A stretch of 64,000 bases of DNA from Paenibacillus foliorum (GTDB taxonomy: Bacteria; Bacillota; Bacilli; Paenibacillales; NBRC-103111). Every line of letters begins with the position of its first letter. The stretch's first letter is position 1. Below the pieces are notes generated by a model. That model searched no databases. It was given only the letters and a program-made list of their open reading frames with translations, and was not told where the DNA came from. A program made the translations under genes and the position numbers. The stretch is taken from assembly GCF_013141765.1 (NCBI RefSeq), contig NZ_WHOD01000049.1:1-64000 (forward strand). The letters run 5' to 3'. Positions 25,495 through 33,982 of the stretch are shown here, piece after piece.

Positions 25495-26091
25495 TTATAG
25501 CTCTCTAAAATTTTTCAATGGCCAGACGATCAAGTCTGCACGTCCTTCGACCTGGTCCACCGACACTGCGCCGAAACTACGGCTGTCATAGCTGGCTTGA
25601 CGGTGCCTGTTATCTCCCATAACGAACAAACAGCCTTTCTGAACGGTATAAGGATCAAAGCGCCCATCTTCAATAGGAGAATCCGTGTAGGCCTCCTGCA
25701 TCTCGTCTCCGTTGATGAACAGTTTGCCCTGACGAATTGTCACTTCATCCCCCGCGACTGCAACGACACGCTTCACCAGATATGGATGGTCCGTCTCAAT
25801 GCCTTCAGGCTCCTTCACGACAATAATATCACCCCGCTGGGGAGTCCCTGTATACCGAGCGGCTTTGTTAATAAACAACCATTCCCCTTCCTCCAGGGTA
25901 GGCTTCATGGAAGAACCCTTCACCGTCGAAAGATGGAATCCGTATTGATGAATGAGTATAACAATGAAAAGGGCAATCACAACCGATTTCATCCAATCCC
26001 ATACCTCCGCCAAAAATCCGGAAGAGCCCTCATCCATTCCTTTTTCTCCGGTCAGTTCGCTACTCGCTTTCTTCGGAGCAAAAAAATTCAT
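25495..26091 (-). CDS. lepB: signal peptidase I
   Basis: The 198-residue type I signal peptidase has a single N-terminal membrane helix (about 34-53, SVVIALFIVILIHQYGF). The catalytic serine is in GSSMKPTLEEGEWLF (about residue 61) and the catalytic lysine in YLVKRVVAVAGDEV. The GDNRHRQASYDSRSFG box follows. The Ser-Lys dyad is intact and the short form is typical of Gram-positive SipS-type enzymes. It cleaves signal peptides on the outer face of the membrane. It starts 2 bp after the stop codon of the DUF402 gene, so the two are coupled. Confidence 0.95.
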   Translation of the reverse strand: MNFFAPKKASSELTGEKGMDEGSSGFLAEVWDWMKSVVIALFIVILIHQYGFHLSTVKGSSMKPTLEEGEWLFINKAARYTGTPQRGDIIVVKEPEGIETDHPYLVKRVVAVAGDEVTIRQGKLFINGDEMQEAYTDSPIEDGRFDPYTVQKGCLFVMGDNRHRQASYDSRSFGAVSVDQVEGRADLIVWPLKNFREL

Positions 26092-26092
26092 G

Positions 26093-26653
26093 CTACGCCT
26101 CCGTCCCTCGACCCTTCCACTTTTCCCATTCGCGATAGTAATAATTCACCAATTCCTCATGAAAGGGCGCGCTATTCTTCTCAATTCGTTTCAATAAGTC
26201 TCTCAATCCCTGCTTCACCTTGCTATCAACAATGCTCGAGTAATGATAACTTTGCTTGTGACGCTCGTATTCTTCTTGATCAACGATATGCACATCCCCA
26301 TTTGGCAGCCGAATGACGTCCAGATCATAATCGATATAGGTCAGGACATTGCCGGTAACATAAGGTGGGGATGCAATATTACAATAATAACGTACCCCTG
26401 ATTCCTCCAGTAGGGCAACGACATTAAACCATTGCTTGGGAACGAAAAATGAAACTCCAGGAATTCTGCTAACCCATTCTTTCCCATCCGCTTCGACAAT
26501 TTTAGTTTGGCAATTGATAAAGACATTTATGGCCTCAGCTTTATGCGATTCATGCAGCAGCGTCTCAGGAACAAGTGCATTTTCAAGCCACATTCTATGC
26601 AGATGTCCATCATGCTTGAAGCTTTTTATTATATAGGAAGCAAAAGTAGACAT
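26093..26653 (-). CDS. DUF402 family nucleoside tri/diphosphate phosphatase
   Basis: The 186-residue protein matches the DUF402/YgaC family. Staphylococcal and Bacillus members hydrolyse nucleoside tri- and diphosphates. Diagnostic segments are SYKHDG-like SFKHDGHLHRMW, the substrate and metal region YYCNIASPPYV, YIDYDLDVIRLPNG with paired acidic residues, and VDQEEYERHK. The C-terminal helix is rich in Arg and Tyr. The start has only a weak AAAGG upstream. It directly precedes lepB and is probably cotranscribed with it. Confidence 0.85.
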   Translation of the reverse strand: MSTFASYIIKSFKHDGHLHRMWLENALVPETLLHESHKAEAINVFINCQTKIVEADGKEWVSRIPGVSFFVPKQWFNVVALLEESGVRYYCNIASPPYVTGNVLTYIDYDLDVIRLPNGDVHIVDQEEYERHKQSYHYSSIVDSKVKQGLRDLLKRIEKNSAPFHEELVNYYYREWEKWKGRGTEA

Positions 26654-26894
26654 AACGGTCCAAACCTTTCTATTTTAACATGTCCACGCACCGCAATCAC
26701 CGTTTCGCAGTCTTATCCGATAGCAGCAAACGACAGACGCATCTTCATTGAAAGGCTGGAGAAAGAAGCCTATTCTTACTAGCATAAACTTATGCAAGTC
26801 GGCTTTCAAGAGCCAACATAACTGGTCTAATAAAAATCGCTCCGAATTGAAAATAGCCGCATTCCTTCGACACAATTCTCCAAAAAACAAAAAA
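26654..26894. other. intergenic region upstream of the DUF402 gene, no gene
   Basis: No supported coding frame. It should contain the promoter of the DUF402-lepB-queG run. I could not define one clear -35/-10 pair. Confidence 0.4.
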
Positions 26895-26913
26895 GCACAG
26901 CCTCTGCGTGTGC
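26895..26913 (-). terminator. probable terminator of the GNAT gene at 26967
   Basis: GCACA (26895-26899) pairs with TGTGC (26909-26913). On the minus strand TTTTTTGTTTTTTG follows. The stem is short, but the T-tract is strong. Confidence 0.55.
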
Positions 26914-26966
26914 GAGTTGGCTATGCTAGTCTAAGCACCTTATTCCGTATGGTCTTGCAGCAGCTA

Positions 26967-27389
26967 TTAGCCGTTTACGATACTCAGCCGATGAGCCGTA
27001 CGTGAAAAATCGGTAGCTTGATACCCAGCCGACTCGTATACCGGTAAGATCATTTCGTTATGAATATCTACTGTAATCAAAATCCGCTTTACTTTTCTTT
27101 GCACAAAACGTTGTCTCATGGACTCAATCAATGCTTTGCCGATCCCTCGGCGTTGAAATTGCTCGCTTACGGCAATCCGGTAATAGTAACCTTCGTGGTT
27201 ATCAATCGTACCTACGATAACGCCTACGATTTGTTCGTTTTCGACAGCGATGAGTACAAGTTCACTATCCCAGGAAAGTTGTCTTGCAAAAGCTTCCATA
27301 GTTTCCTCATAACAGGCCTCTGTCAACACGTTGTTGAATAGCTCTGTAACGGAAACATAATCGGATAATTGGAAGGAACGAACAAGCAT
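26967..27389 (-). CDS. GNAT family N-acetyltransferase
   Basis: The 140-residue protein is a single GNAT domain: LVRSFQLSDYVSVTELF at the start, and IVGVIVGTIDNHEGYYYRIAV as the central strands. The acetyl-CoA pyrophosphate loop is QRRGIGKALIESM (R/Q-x-x-G-x-G/A), with YESAGYQATD near the end. It is close to YkwB-like acetyltransferases of Bacillales, whose substrate is not known. The ATG at 27389 is preferred over 27398, since the GGGGAGA sequence is directly adjacent to the latter. Confidence 0.85.
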   Translation of the reverse strand: MLVRSFQLSDYVSVTELFNNVLTEACYEETMEAFARQLSWDSELVLIAVENEQIVGVIVGTIDNHEGYYYRIAVSEQFQRRGIGKALIESMRQRFVQRKVKRILITVDIHNEMILPVYESAGYQATDFSRTAHRLSIVNG

Positions 27390-27747
27390 CTTCTGCATTC
27401 TCCCCGCAACTTAAATTTTATGCATTAAAATAAAATACGACAAAAATCGCAATATTCCTGCTCAGTTCTCCAAAAAACTGTGAAAAACTTAACAATAATT
27501 TAAAATACTCGTGAAAGCGCTGTATATTAAGCGTTTACATTGATTCTAATTCCTTACTTTTTTATGTTTTTACTTTCATCTGCTTAATATCTAGGTATTT
27601 ATACTTATTTTTATTTAGAAAGGACTGTTCTGCATAAAAATATCAAGGTAGTGATATTTTACTATAGGAGAGATTAGCAGCACCTAAATCAGGCAGCCTT
27701 TGCGAAGTCAGTTTCACTAAACACGAATCTTAAGGAGGTGTAATCAA
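27390..27747. other. intergenic region between divergent genes
   Basis: AT-rich, with no supported coding frame until 27748. It must hold the promoters of the GNAT gene (minus) and the small plus-strand gene. I could not assign a convincing hairpin or operator. Confidence 0.4.
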
Positions 27748-27936
27748 ATGACCAACGCAACAACCAGCACAGACATCCGGCGTATTCATGAGCTTAACGA
27801 AGTAAAATCATCTGCTTGGACAAACGAAGAGCTGCATTATCATCAACGGGTGATGAACGATTTGTCCCCTTGGCTTAATGCACAGGGAACGGCTATGCTG
27901 GGTCAGATCATACAAGAGATCCAAAAGAGGGACTGA
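27748..27936 (+). CDS. small protein of unknown function
   Basis: This 62-residue protein has a very strong ribosome binding site (AAGGAGGTG) 7 nt before ATG. It is soluble and mainly helical by composition, with WTNEELHYHQRVMNDLSPWLNAQG in the middle and a C-terminal amphipathic stretch LGQIIQEIQKRD. I do not recognise the family. It stands alone between the GNAT gene and sodA. Confidence 0.7.
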   Translation: MTNATTSTDIRRIHELNEVKSSAWTNEELHYHQRVMNDLSPWLNAQGTAMLGQIIQEIQKRD

Positions 27937-28035
27937 AAAATGATTTTAGTAAGAGTCTGTTTGAAAATATAGCGGCCATCCCATCTTCAGAAAAGCTGGA
28001 GTAACGCGAGCGCGCACACTTTATATACATACATG

Positions 28036-28064
28036 TTGCTTTTATATCAAAAATAAGGGATAAT
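28036..28064 (+). promoter_or_regulatory. sigma-A promoter of sodA
   Basis: TTGCTT (28036-28041), a 17-bp spacer and GATAAT (28059-28064) lie 39 bp upstream of the sodA start codon. Confidence 0.65.
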
Positions 28065-28103
28065 ATGTATTGCAATTACATATCCATTAGGAGGTATTTA
28101 CGA

Positions 28104-28721
28104 ATGGCACATCAATTACCAGCTCTGCCTTATGCAAACAACGCTTTGGAACCACACATCGACGAAACAACGATGATGATCCACCACGATCGTCACCACA
28201 ACGCATATGTTACAAACCTGAATGCAGCATTAGAGGCTCATCCTGAGCTTCAAGCTAAAAGCATCGAAGAATTGATCGCAGACATTAACAGCTTACCTGA
28301 AGGTATTCGTGCAGCTGTTCGTAACAACGGTGGCGGTCATGCTAACCACTCCTTGTTCTGGGAAATTATCGGACCTAACGGCGGCGGCGCACCAACAGGA
28401 GCACTAGCTGATGCTATCGCTAGCGAGCTTGGCGGCTTTGATAAATTTAAAGAAGATTTGGCTAAAGCAGGCGCTACTCGTTTCGGAAGCGGCTGGGCTT
28501 GGCTTTCCGTAACACCAGAAGGCAAGCTTGTTGTAAGCAGCACTCCGAACCAAGACAGCCCGATTTCGGAAGGCAACACTCCGATCCTCGGCTTGGACGT
28601 TTGGGAGCATGCCTACTACTTGAAATATCAAAACAAACGCCCTGACTATATTTCAGCGTTCTGGAATGTTGTAAATTGGTCTGAAGTTGGCAAACGTTAC
28701 GATGCAGCTGTAAGCAAATAA
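28104..28721 (+). CDS. sodA: superoxide dismutase (Mn/Fe)
   Basis: SodA disproportionates superoxide in the cytoplasm. The 205-residue protein starts [20 protein letters not shown]. The metal ligands are His in NALEPHID, His in [11 protein letters not shown], and Asp and His in [14 protein letters not shown]. The GSGWAWLSV block is also present. The sequence around the second ligand, [11 protein letters not shown], and the length suggest the manganese type usual in Bacillales, but metal choice cannot be proven from sequence. The ATG at 28104 follows AGGAGGT; 13 codons of open frame upstream lie in the promoter region. Confidence 0.96.
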   Translation: MAHQLPALPYANNALEPHIDETTMMIHHDRHHNAYVTNLNAALEAHPELQAKSIEELIADINSLPEGIRAAVRNNGGGHANHSLFWEIIGPNGGGAPTGALADAIASELGGFDKFKEDLAKAGATRFGSGWAWLSVTPEGKLVVSSTPNQDSPISEGNTPILGLDVWEHAYYLKYQNKRPDYISAFWNVVNWSEVGKRYDAAVSK

Positions 28722-28742
28722 GTTAAAAATAAGTAAAAACCA

Positions 28743-28772
28743 GAAACCCGGGATCCCTAGATCCCGGGTTTC
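28743..28772 (+). terminator. Rho-independent terminator of sodA
   Basis: GAAACCCGGGATC (28743-28755) pairs perfectly with GATCCCGGGTTTC (28760-28772) around CCTA, followed by TTTTG. Confidence 0.92.
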
Positions 28773-28962
28773 TTTTGCCTTAAATTTGATTGATTTGCCT
28801 AAAAATTAACTTTTTTGACGAATTCGGCCTTTTTTTCTCCTATTATGTTGTGAATGCCACAGAAATTAGTCCTATCTTATGAAACAATGGGAAGTAAGTT
28901 AACATGACTTGCGACCCATTGTTTAAGACATAATAACTAGACTATAAAGGTGGTTTGGTTCT

Positions 28963-30081
28963 ATGAGACTAATTCCAATCTCCATGGTTCATCCTGGCAT
29001 GCGGCTCGGCAAGCCTATTATGTCAGAGGAAGGGCAAACCTTGCTTGGTTATCAGATCGAGCTGTCCCAAGGCCTTATTAATAAATTAAAGCAAATGGGC
29101 TACCAACAGCTTTATATTGAAGACAGCCGAACCGATGATATTTATATCGAGGATGCACTAAGAGCAGAAACTAGAACTGTAGTAAGGAGTCAACTGATCC
29201 GCATTTTCGAAACACTGCAAAGCTCGAAAGGGTTGACGGCAGGCGATAGAAATACGTTTTCCAAAACGGCGTTACAGTGCATCGAGCAGGTTAACGATGA
29301 TCTGCGGCTGCACGTTCGACCTGCGGATGACACTATCATGCTAATGCTCATGAACCGGAGCACTTTCTCTGTCCATGAACACTTTTTCCAAAACGCGCTG
29401 AATGTATGCGTCTATGCCAGCAGAATCGGGATGATAGAGGGCTACAGCCGTGAGGACTTGGAAGTACTCAGCCTGGGTGCTATGTTCCATGATATCGGCA
29501 ACACTTAGGTTCCAATGGAGCTTCTACTCAAAGAATCAGCTCTTACAACCGTGGAGTTCCAAGAAATTAAAAGGCATACAGAGTACGGCTTCAAGCTATT
29601 AAAAGATACACCTGGCATCCCTCTTCTCTCAGCTCATTGTGCCTTACAGCATCATGAGAAAATCAACGGTACAGGCTACCCCTTGGGGTTATCTGGAACT
29701 GGCGTGCACCCTTTCGCTCAGTGGGTAGGATTATTGGATGCCTATGACGCTATGACCAATCCTCGGCCCTATCGTGCCCCATTACCTCCTGGTCAAGCAA
29801 TCGAAGTGCTTTTCACAGGAGCCGGTACGTTGTATGATAAGAGTAAGGTGGAATTTTTCCGAAATAAGGTGGCTATTTATCCGGTCGGCCTCAGCGTCCG
29901 CTTAAGTACTGGCCGGTTGGGCATTGTGTCCAAAATCAACCCCATGTTTAAACAACGACCTGTGGTGCGGATTTTGACGAATGAGCACGGCGAGGACTTG
30001 AGACATCCGGAAGAGATTGATCTCTCGAAACACCTTCACATCATGATTTTTCGCATTGGAGAAGATGCACTGGTTCACTAA
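28963..30081 (+). pseudogene. HD-GYP domain protein gene interrupted by an in-frame amber codon
   Basis: Codons 1-181 (28963-29505) are followed by TAG at 29506-29508. The same frame then continues without shift to 30081, so the full frame would encode 372 residues. The N-terminal part resembles the gene at 22754 (MRLIPISMVHPGMRLGKPI). The break falls inside the HD motif, read as MFHDIGNT, stop, VPMELLLKES. Intact relatives have GKTQVP-like sequence here, so CAG to TAG and a lysine-to-asparagine change are both likely. Downstream, HTEYGFKLL and HHEKINGTGYPLG are still present. Either it is a recent pseudogene, or both halves are translated (the second from the ATG at 29515), or the read is wrong. 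The Crp/Fnr gene follows 23 bp later. Confidence 0.8.
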
Positions 30082-30104
30082 GTCCGGAAAAGAGATGAAG
30101 TTTT

Positions 30105-30800
30105 ATGCGCAAACTTATACCTTTATTACAGAATGTCCCGATTTTTCAAGATTTAACGACTAACGAGTTGGAAGCTATTGCCCCCTTATTTGTAGAGCGC
30201 ACTTTCAAAAAAGGCACCATAATATTTTTTGAAGGAGACTTAGGGGATGAGTTTTTTCTGATTGAATCAGGCGTCGTCAAAATTTACCGGATCGATTACG
30301 CGAAGGAAATTATTCTCGCGCTATTCCGTGATGGGGATTTTTTCGGAGAGATGTCACTGATCCAAAAGGGATTAACTCGTTCAGCAACTGCTGAAACACT
30401 TGAGACAAGCACGATCTACACCTTAGTCCGTTCCGAATTTTACCAATTTCTAGAACGAACACCCAAGCTCAGCCTAAGACTGCTCGAAGCGAATATGGAA
30501 AGGCTGCGCAAAGCCAATGAACAGATCTACGACTTGACCTTTCTCGACGTTCGGATGCGTATCATTAAAGTCGTTCATCGATTGGCTGAGGAGCACGGGA
30601 TTATCAAGCAGGGCAATTTGATGATCAACATGAAGCTGACCCACCAACAGCTAGCTAACCTGGCGGGGACCGTTAGGGAATCCGTTACCAAGGTGCTGCA
30701 GGAGCTGCAGGAGGACCAGATCATTACGATTCAGAAAAAGATGATCTACATTAACAATCTGGAAGCCATGAAAAAGCTGTTCCCCCCTCCTACCTCATGA
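30105..30800 (+). CDS. Crp/Fnr family transcriptional regulator
   Basis: The 231-residue protein has an N-terminal cyclic-nucleotide-binding fold (about 8-120, FKKGTIIFFEGDLGDEFFLIESGVVKIY, then GDFFGEMSLI). A dimer helix follows. The C-terminal helix-turn-helix is LTHQQLANLAGTVRESVTKVLQELQEDQIITI (about 178-210). There are no FNR-type iron-sulfur cysteines, so it is not an oxygen sensor of that kind; a nucleotide or other small ligand is possible. It lies 23 bp downstream of the broken HD-GYP gene and may have been regulated or transcribed with it. Its end overlaps the convergent mutY by 6 bp. Confidence 0.9.
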   Translation: MRKLIPLLQNVPIFQDLTTNELEAIAPLFVERTFKKGTIIFFEGDLGDEFFLIESGVVKIYRIDYAKEIILALFRDGDFFGEMSLIQKGLTRSATAETLETSTIYTLVRSEFYQFLERTPKLSLRLLEANMERLRKANEQIYDLTFLDVRMRIIKVVHRLAEEHGIIKQGNLMINMKLTHQQLANLAGTVRESVTKVLQELQEDQIITIQKKMIYINNLEAMKKLFPPPTS

Positions 30801-31940
30801 TTTTTGCTTTTCTTGAAAATAACGGTTTAGCAGCTTTAAGAACACGTTAGGAAAAGCAAACTGCTCCATCATCGACGAATCCACCCATTGATAACGAGAA
30901 GGCATAAGCATCCCGGAGTCGGTAGGCAGCACCGACGGCTCAAGGCTGCAAACAACGACCTGCATATCCCAATGGATATGACTAAACGTGTGCTCGGCCC
31001 TCATAAACCAGCGTTCCGGGCACACACCTATCGTTTCTTCAGCTAATTGATCCGTCAACAAGCTTATCGATGCCGGTATGGCTTGCAGAACGGGCTGCTC
31101 CTCGGCTTCGTAAGCTAAAGGCACCTCTACATGAGGAAGCTCCCACATTCGAGCAAGAAGCCCTTCCTGCGGCCTTTGTCGGATTAACACTTTCCCCTCA
31201 TTATCACCTTTGCCTTCAATAATAGCTGCTATCCTAAATTCCGGGCGTGGAGGCTTGGCCTTTTTCTTCACAGGCAGCTCTTCTTCCATCCCTGCTTCTC
31301 TAGCTGAACAATGCTCCATAACCGGACAGGTCAGACAGTGAGGCGAACGAGGTGTACATACCATCGCTCCGAGCTCCATCAGCGCTTGGTTGAAATCGCC
31401 CGCTGCCCCTTCAGGAATAAGCTCCTGAGCCAGCTTTTCCATAATGCCCCGTGTTTTGGGCTTCATAATGTCTTCTTCTATGAGAAAGTAGCGCGACAAT
31501 ACACGCATAACATTGCCGTCTACGGCCGGCTCCGGCTTGTTATAGGCTATGCTTAGAACGGCTCCTGCCGTATAAGGGCCGACTCCTTTTAACGTTGAAA
31601 TTTCCTCTTTGGTGTCAGGCACCGTACCTCCATACCGCTCCTGCACCTCCCGAATTGCGCCCTGTAGATTACGGGCCCGCGAATAATAGCCAAGTCCCTC
31701 CCACAGCTTCAGCACATCTTCTTCAGGCGCGTCAGCCAAAGACTCCATAGTAGGAAACCGCTCAATAAACCGGTGGAAATAGGGGATTACCGTATCAACG
31801 CGCGTTTGCTGCAGCATCACTTCGGATATCCAAATATAATAAGGGTTACGGCTGCGGCGCCAAGGTAAATCACGGCGATGGCGGCGGTACCAGGTAAGCA
31901 GGTGGGTGGAAAAGTAATGTTTTTGAATTGATGTGTCCAT
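30795..31940 (-). CDS. mutY: A/G-specific adenine glycosylase
   Basis: MutY removes adenine mispaired with 8-oxoguanine. The 381-residue protein carries WRRSRNPYYIWISEVMLQQTRVDTVIPYF near the start and the helix-hairpin-helix LKGVGPYTAGAVLSIA. The catalytic Asp follows in the PAVDGNVMRVLSRY block. The cluster motif is CTPRSPHCLTCPVMEHC (four Cys, spacing 6-2-5). A C-terminal MutT-like domain (about 245-375) recognises 8-oxoG. The start follows AAGGAG. It is convergent with the Crp/Fnr gene and divergent from the AraC gene. Confidence 0.95.
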   Translation of the reverse strand: MDTSIQKHYFSTHLLTWYRRHRRDLPWRRSRNPYYIWISEVMLQQTRVDTVIPYFHRFIERFPTMESLADAPEEDVLKLWEGLGYYSRARNLQGAIREVQERYGGTVPDTKEEISTLKGVGPYTAGAVLSIAYNKPEPAVDGNVMRVLSRYFLIEEDIMKPKTRGIMEKLAQELIPEGAAGDFNQALMELGAMVCTPRSPHCLTCPVMEHCSAREAGMEEELPVKKKAKPPRPEFRIAAIIEGKGDNEGKVLIRQRPQEGLLARMWELPHVEVPLAYEAEEQPVLQAIPASISLLTDQLAEETIGVCPERWFMRAEHTFSHIHWDMQVVVCSLEPSVLPTDSGMLMPSRYQWVDSSMMEQFAFPNVFLKLLNRYFQEKQKS

Positions 31941-31996
31941 TTGTACTCCTTCATATGATAAAATAATCTGAAATTAACTCGCAAGGAGTGAGTCGA

Positions 31997-32860
31997 ATGT
32001 TAACTCCCGGTGAGCTGGCGGCAAGATTGAATAAACTGGTTATTTCCATCCTGCTGGTCGGTCATCAGAAATGCAGCCCCCAGTGGCACCAGGTTCCTAG
32101 AGCCATTCAACATCATTCTATATGGCTAGTCATCAAGGGAAAAGGTACATTCACCATTAACGGTACGCATTACCCTGCCGAGCCTGGGAAGTTCTTTTGC
32201 TTCAGCCCGGGAATGGTAGTTGAACGCGAGACCGATCCGGAACAACCTCTTGAATACTACTTCCTCCGTTTTCATTATACGGAAACTTACGAGGAGAAGG
32301 AACAGTGGATTTATCGCAGCTCTGCGGACTCGCCGTTTCCACTCGAAGGCATGTATACCGTAACGAACACTCCCCAGCTGATTTATTTGTTCGAGCAGTT
32401 GGACCTTTTGTGGAAGCGCAGAGGCCATATGACCGCAATGCGGCGGAAAATATTACTTTGGGAGTTTTTTCTGACTCTGATTCAAGATTTTCGGACGCAA
32501 AAAACCTCTGGGGATACAACCGCTGCCATCGAACAGACGCAGGACTATATGATTGGACATTACCAAGAATCCCTTACACTAGAGGGCCTGGCGCAAACAG
32601 CCGGTTTGAGCGTGAGCCATTATTCCAGATTATTCAAAAAACACATCGGCTACAGCCCGATTGATTATTTGACACATTTGCGTGTAGACCGTGCCAAGGA
32701 GCTGCTGGTACTGTCCGATTACCGCCTGAAGTCTATTGCTGGCAGTGTCGGGTATGCCGATGAGTTCTACTTCAGCCGAATCTTCAAAAAGGTAACAGGT
32801 GTGTCGCCGCGTGACTATGCTAAAAAGCACCGCTTTTCACCCGTGGTGGATCACCACTAG
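31997..32860 (+). CDS. AraC family transcriptional regulator
   Basis: The 287-residue protein has an N-terminal cupin-like sensing domain (about 20-130: IWLVIKGKGTFTINGTHYPAEPGKFFCFSPG). A C-terminal double helix-turn-helix follows (about 180-280). Its two HTH units are LTLEGLAQTAGLSVSHYSRLF and LKSIAGSVGYADEFYFSRIF, and it ends with the signature GVSPRDYAKKH. Such proteins usually respond to a sugar or siderophore. No target is evident; the adjacent downstream genes are a membrane protein and a cytochrome c. The ATG at 31997 has AAGGAG at 8 nt; a GTG nine bases upstream overlaps that site. Confidence 0.92.
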   Translation: MLTPGELAARLNKLVISILLVGHQKCSPQWHQVPRAIQHHSIWLVIKGKGTFTINGTHYPAEPGKFFCFSPGMVVERETDPEQPLEYYFLRFHYTETYEEKEQWIYRSSADSPFPLEGMYTVTNTPQLIYLFEQLDLLWKRRGHMTAMRRKILLWEFFLTLIQDFRTQKTSGDTTAAIEQTQDYMIGHYQESLTLEGLAQTAGLSVSHYSRLFKKHIGYSPIDYLTHLRVDRAKELLVLSDYRLKSIAGSVGYADEFYFSRIFKKVTGVSPRDYAKKHRFSPVVDHH

Positions 32861-32958
32861 CATCGTCAAAGTTTGACTTGTCCAGCTCAAAAATGCTACG
32901 CTACCAAGTGATAAAACGTGAACGGTTTGGCCGTTTTGCGGATGAGGTGGATAGTAAG

Positions 32959-33531
32959 ATGAAAACTGGAAAAGCGTCAGGACATCAGCTAGAACAGCGG
33001 CACGATATCAGCTGGGGGTTGCCCTACACCGTGTTTCTTTATATATGGGGCACCCAGTGGGTGCTTTCTTCATGCATTGGCTTTTTTGGGCAATGGCAGG
33101 ATGTGGAGCTCTGGCAGCAGCTAACGGTCTGGTTAGCGCTGGCTGCCAGCCTCTTGGCCCTCATGGCGAGCTTCCGCTCTGGCACATGGCGGCAGCTCGC
33201 CGATCAAGGCGGCAAGGCAGCGCTGCCCTTGCTCATGATCATAGGAGCCGTCAGCGTGCTCCAATATGTGCAGGCGGTGGATCCGTTTTTTGCACCGCTG
33301 TTAAGATCATTCGTTCTGGCAATCGGCTATGCTCAGCTGGCCATTTGGCTCGGCAGACCGCTTATCTATATGAGCCTATGGTTGTTCTTGCTTACATCCG
33401 TCATAGCGGTATGGTATCTCGGCTTCGCCTCGATGCTGCTTGGCGGCTTCGGCGGACTAAGCATGATTGCTGTGGCTTGGCTGATCCGCAGTTGGAACCA
33501 AAGCCCCAAAACCCGGGAGGTAACTCAATGA
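32959..33531 (+). CDS. six-helix membrane protein of unknown function
   Basis: The 190-residue protein has about six predicted membrane helices, starting with YTVFLYIWGTQWVLSSCIGF and ending with GFGGLSMIAVAWLI. Loops are short and positively charged at both ends. The ATG at 32959 is preferred because GAGGTGG lies 8 nt upstream; an open frame continues 27 codons further. The stop codon overlaps the start of the cytochrome c gene (ATGA), which suggests they act together in an electron-transport or maturation role. I recognise no family. Confidence 0.7.
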   Translation: MKTGKASGHQLEQRHDISWGLPYTVFLYIWGTQWVLSSCIGFFGQWQDVELWQQLTVWLALAASLLALMASFRSGTWRQLADQGGKAALPLLMIIGAVSVLQYVQAVDPFFAPLLRSFVLAIGYAQLAIWLGRPLIYMSLWLFLLTSVIAVWYLGFASMLLGGFGGLSMIAVAWLIRSWNQSPKTREVTQ

Positions 33532-33914
33532 GAATGAGCCAAGCTGGAATACGAGCTGCTGCTGCCATGCTGCTTATTGCGGCAATAGCTGGATGTGGCA
33601 GTGTTGACAAGACCGCCGAGCAGCCGTTCGGAGGAGCAAAGAATAGTATGGCGAGCGGTCAAGCCGAGGCCTTCACAGGAGCTTCTGAACAGGTACAATC
33701 CGTGTATAAGCAAAGCTGCCTATCCTGCCATGGCAATAGCTTGGAAGGAAGAGTAGGGCCTAAGACCAATCTTCAGAAGGCCGGAGGCCATCTGACTAAG
33801 GAACAAATCACCAAACAGATTACTGGCGGCGGTAACGGGATGCCAGGCTTCGGAGGCAAGCTGAAGCCTGAGGAAATAGACGCCCTGGCTAGCTGGCTGG
33901 CTGAAAAGAAATAA
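33528..33914 (+). CDS. c-type cytochrome lipoprotein (cytochrome c551-like)
   Basis: The 128-residue protein has a lipoprotein signal peptide ending in AAIAGCGS (Cys about 23) and a polar linker. A mono-heme cytochrome c domain follows, with the heme motif CLSCH (about residue 63), a GPKTNLQKAGGHLT region and the methionine ligand in NGMPGFGGKLKPEEIDALASWL. This matches the small membrane-anchored cytochromes c551/CccB of Bacillales that carry electrons outside the membrane. The start ATG follows GGGAGG and overlaps the stop codon of the upstream membrane protein gene. Confidence 0.9.
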   Translation: MRMSQAGIRAAAAMLLIAAIAGCGSVDKTAEQPFGGAKNSMASGQAEAFTGASEQVQSVYKQSCLSCHGNSLEGRVGPKTNLQKAGGHLTKEQITKQITGGGNGMPGFGGKLKPEEIDALASWLAEKK

Positions 33915-33926
33915 ATGGCGGTTGAA

Positions 33927-33965
33927 TAACAAAAGGATTGGACCAATGGTCCAATCCTTTTGTTA
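33927..33965. terminator. bidirectional terminator (18-bp perfect stem)
   Basis: TAACAAAAGGATTGGACC (33927-33944) pairs perfectly with GGTCCAATCCTTTTGTTA (33948-33965). A/T runs in the arms serve the convergent cytochrome gene and the GGDEF-EAL gene. Confidence 0.85.
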
Positions 33966-33982
33966 TAGGCCTTAAATAAGAA

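Noticed and set aside
29515..30081. independent gene for the second half of the HD-GYP protein
   Set aside because: It is in the same frame as the first half without a gap, begins inside the HD motif, and has only a weak TTAGG upstream. It is better explained as the remainder of a broken gene.
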